From the NCBI GenBank assembly GCA_964612525.1, contig CAZTCQ010000041.1, forward strand, positions 1-22,766: 22,766 bases of DNA, given 5' to 3'. The notes beneath the pieces are model-generated. The model ran no database searches, was not told the origin of the DNA, and worked only from the letters and a program-made list of their open reading frames with translations. Position 1 is the stretch's first letter. Each line of letters begins with the position of its first letter. The position numbers were made by a program, and so were the translations under genes. This document shows, piece by piece, positions 22,760 to 22,766 of the stretch. Source of the DNA: JAGNRR01 sp964612525. Lineage in GTDB: Bacteria > Bacteroidota > Bacteroidia > Chitinophagales > Chitinophagaceae.

Positions 22760-22766
22760 AGTTGAG

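Overview
The window looks like a piece of an AT-rich Bacteroidota chromosome, most likely Flavobacteriia or a close relative. The evidence is a C-terminal type IX secretion (T9SS) sorting domain on the first gene, a TonB-dependent receptor with an N-terminal carboxypeptidase-regulatory-like domain, ClpC of the Bacteroidota type, a GH3-family protein, an ECF sigma factor with a tiny zinc anti-sigma protein, and repeated promoter elements of the Bacteroidota form TAnnTTTG just upstream of genes. A run of exactly 100 Ns (21333-21432) shows this is a scaffolded draft assembly.

Layout. 1-1311: the 3' part of a secreted T9SS protein (+). 1330-2426: an RNA-rich stretch with two terminator hairpins, tRNA-Met(CAT), rlmH, a decayed tRNA-Arg 3' end interrupted by a GC-rich palindromic repeat, and an intact tRNA-Arg(ACG), with all genes on the minus strand. 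2427-5714: nuoA-B-C-D-E of respiratory complex I on the minus strand; nuoF does not follow nuoE, so the complex I cluster is broken here. 5917-6333: a stand-alone STAS-like protein, divergent from clpC (6510-9113, +). clpC is followed 6 bases later by a short-chain isoprenyl diphosphate synthase. 10106-12487: TonB-dependent receptor (-), divergent from a GH3-family acyl-adenylase (12756-14288, +).

14340-21080 is a long minus-strand run. In transcription order it holds an outer-membrane protein overlapping a lipoprotein serine hydrolase, a Cys/His-rich small protein, a CNNM/CBS membrane protein, a MauE-thioredoxin fusion, an ECF sigma factor, a ZAS-type anti-sigma protein and an OppB/DppB-type ABC permease. 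The last three are nearly contiguous and probably one operon. 21229-22716: a SulP/SLC26 anion transporter (+) broken by the assembly gap.

Most genes are housekeeping or envelope functions. The least ordinary signals are the tRNA-Arg remnant with an inserted repeat beside the broken nuo cluster, the short tandem repeats in two nuo spacers, the palindromes between the STAS gene and clpC, the many promoter -7 boxes placed almost on top of start codons, the four-cysteine-pair MauE-thioredoxin fusion, and the sigma/ZAS/permease operon in which the last two genes share a frame across a single UAG. I saw no CRISPR array, insertion sequence, prophage or defence system.
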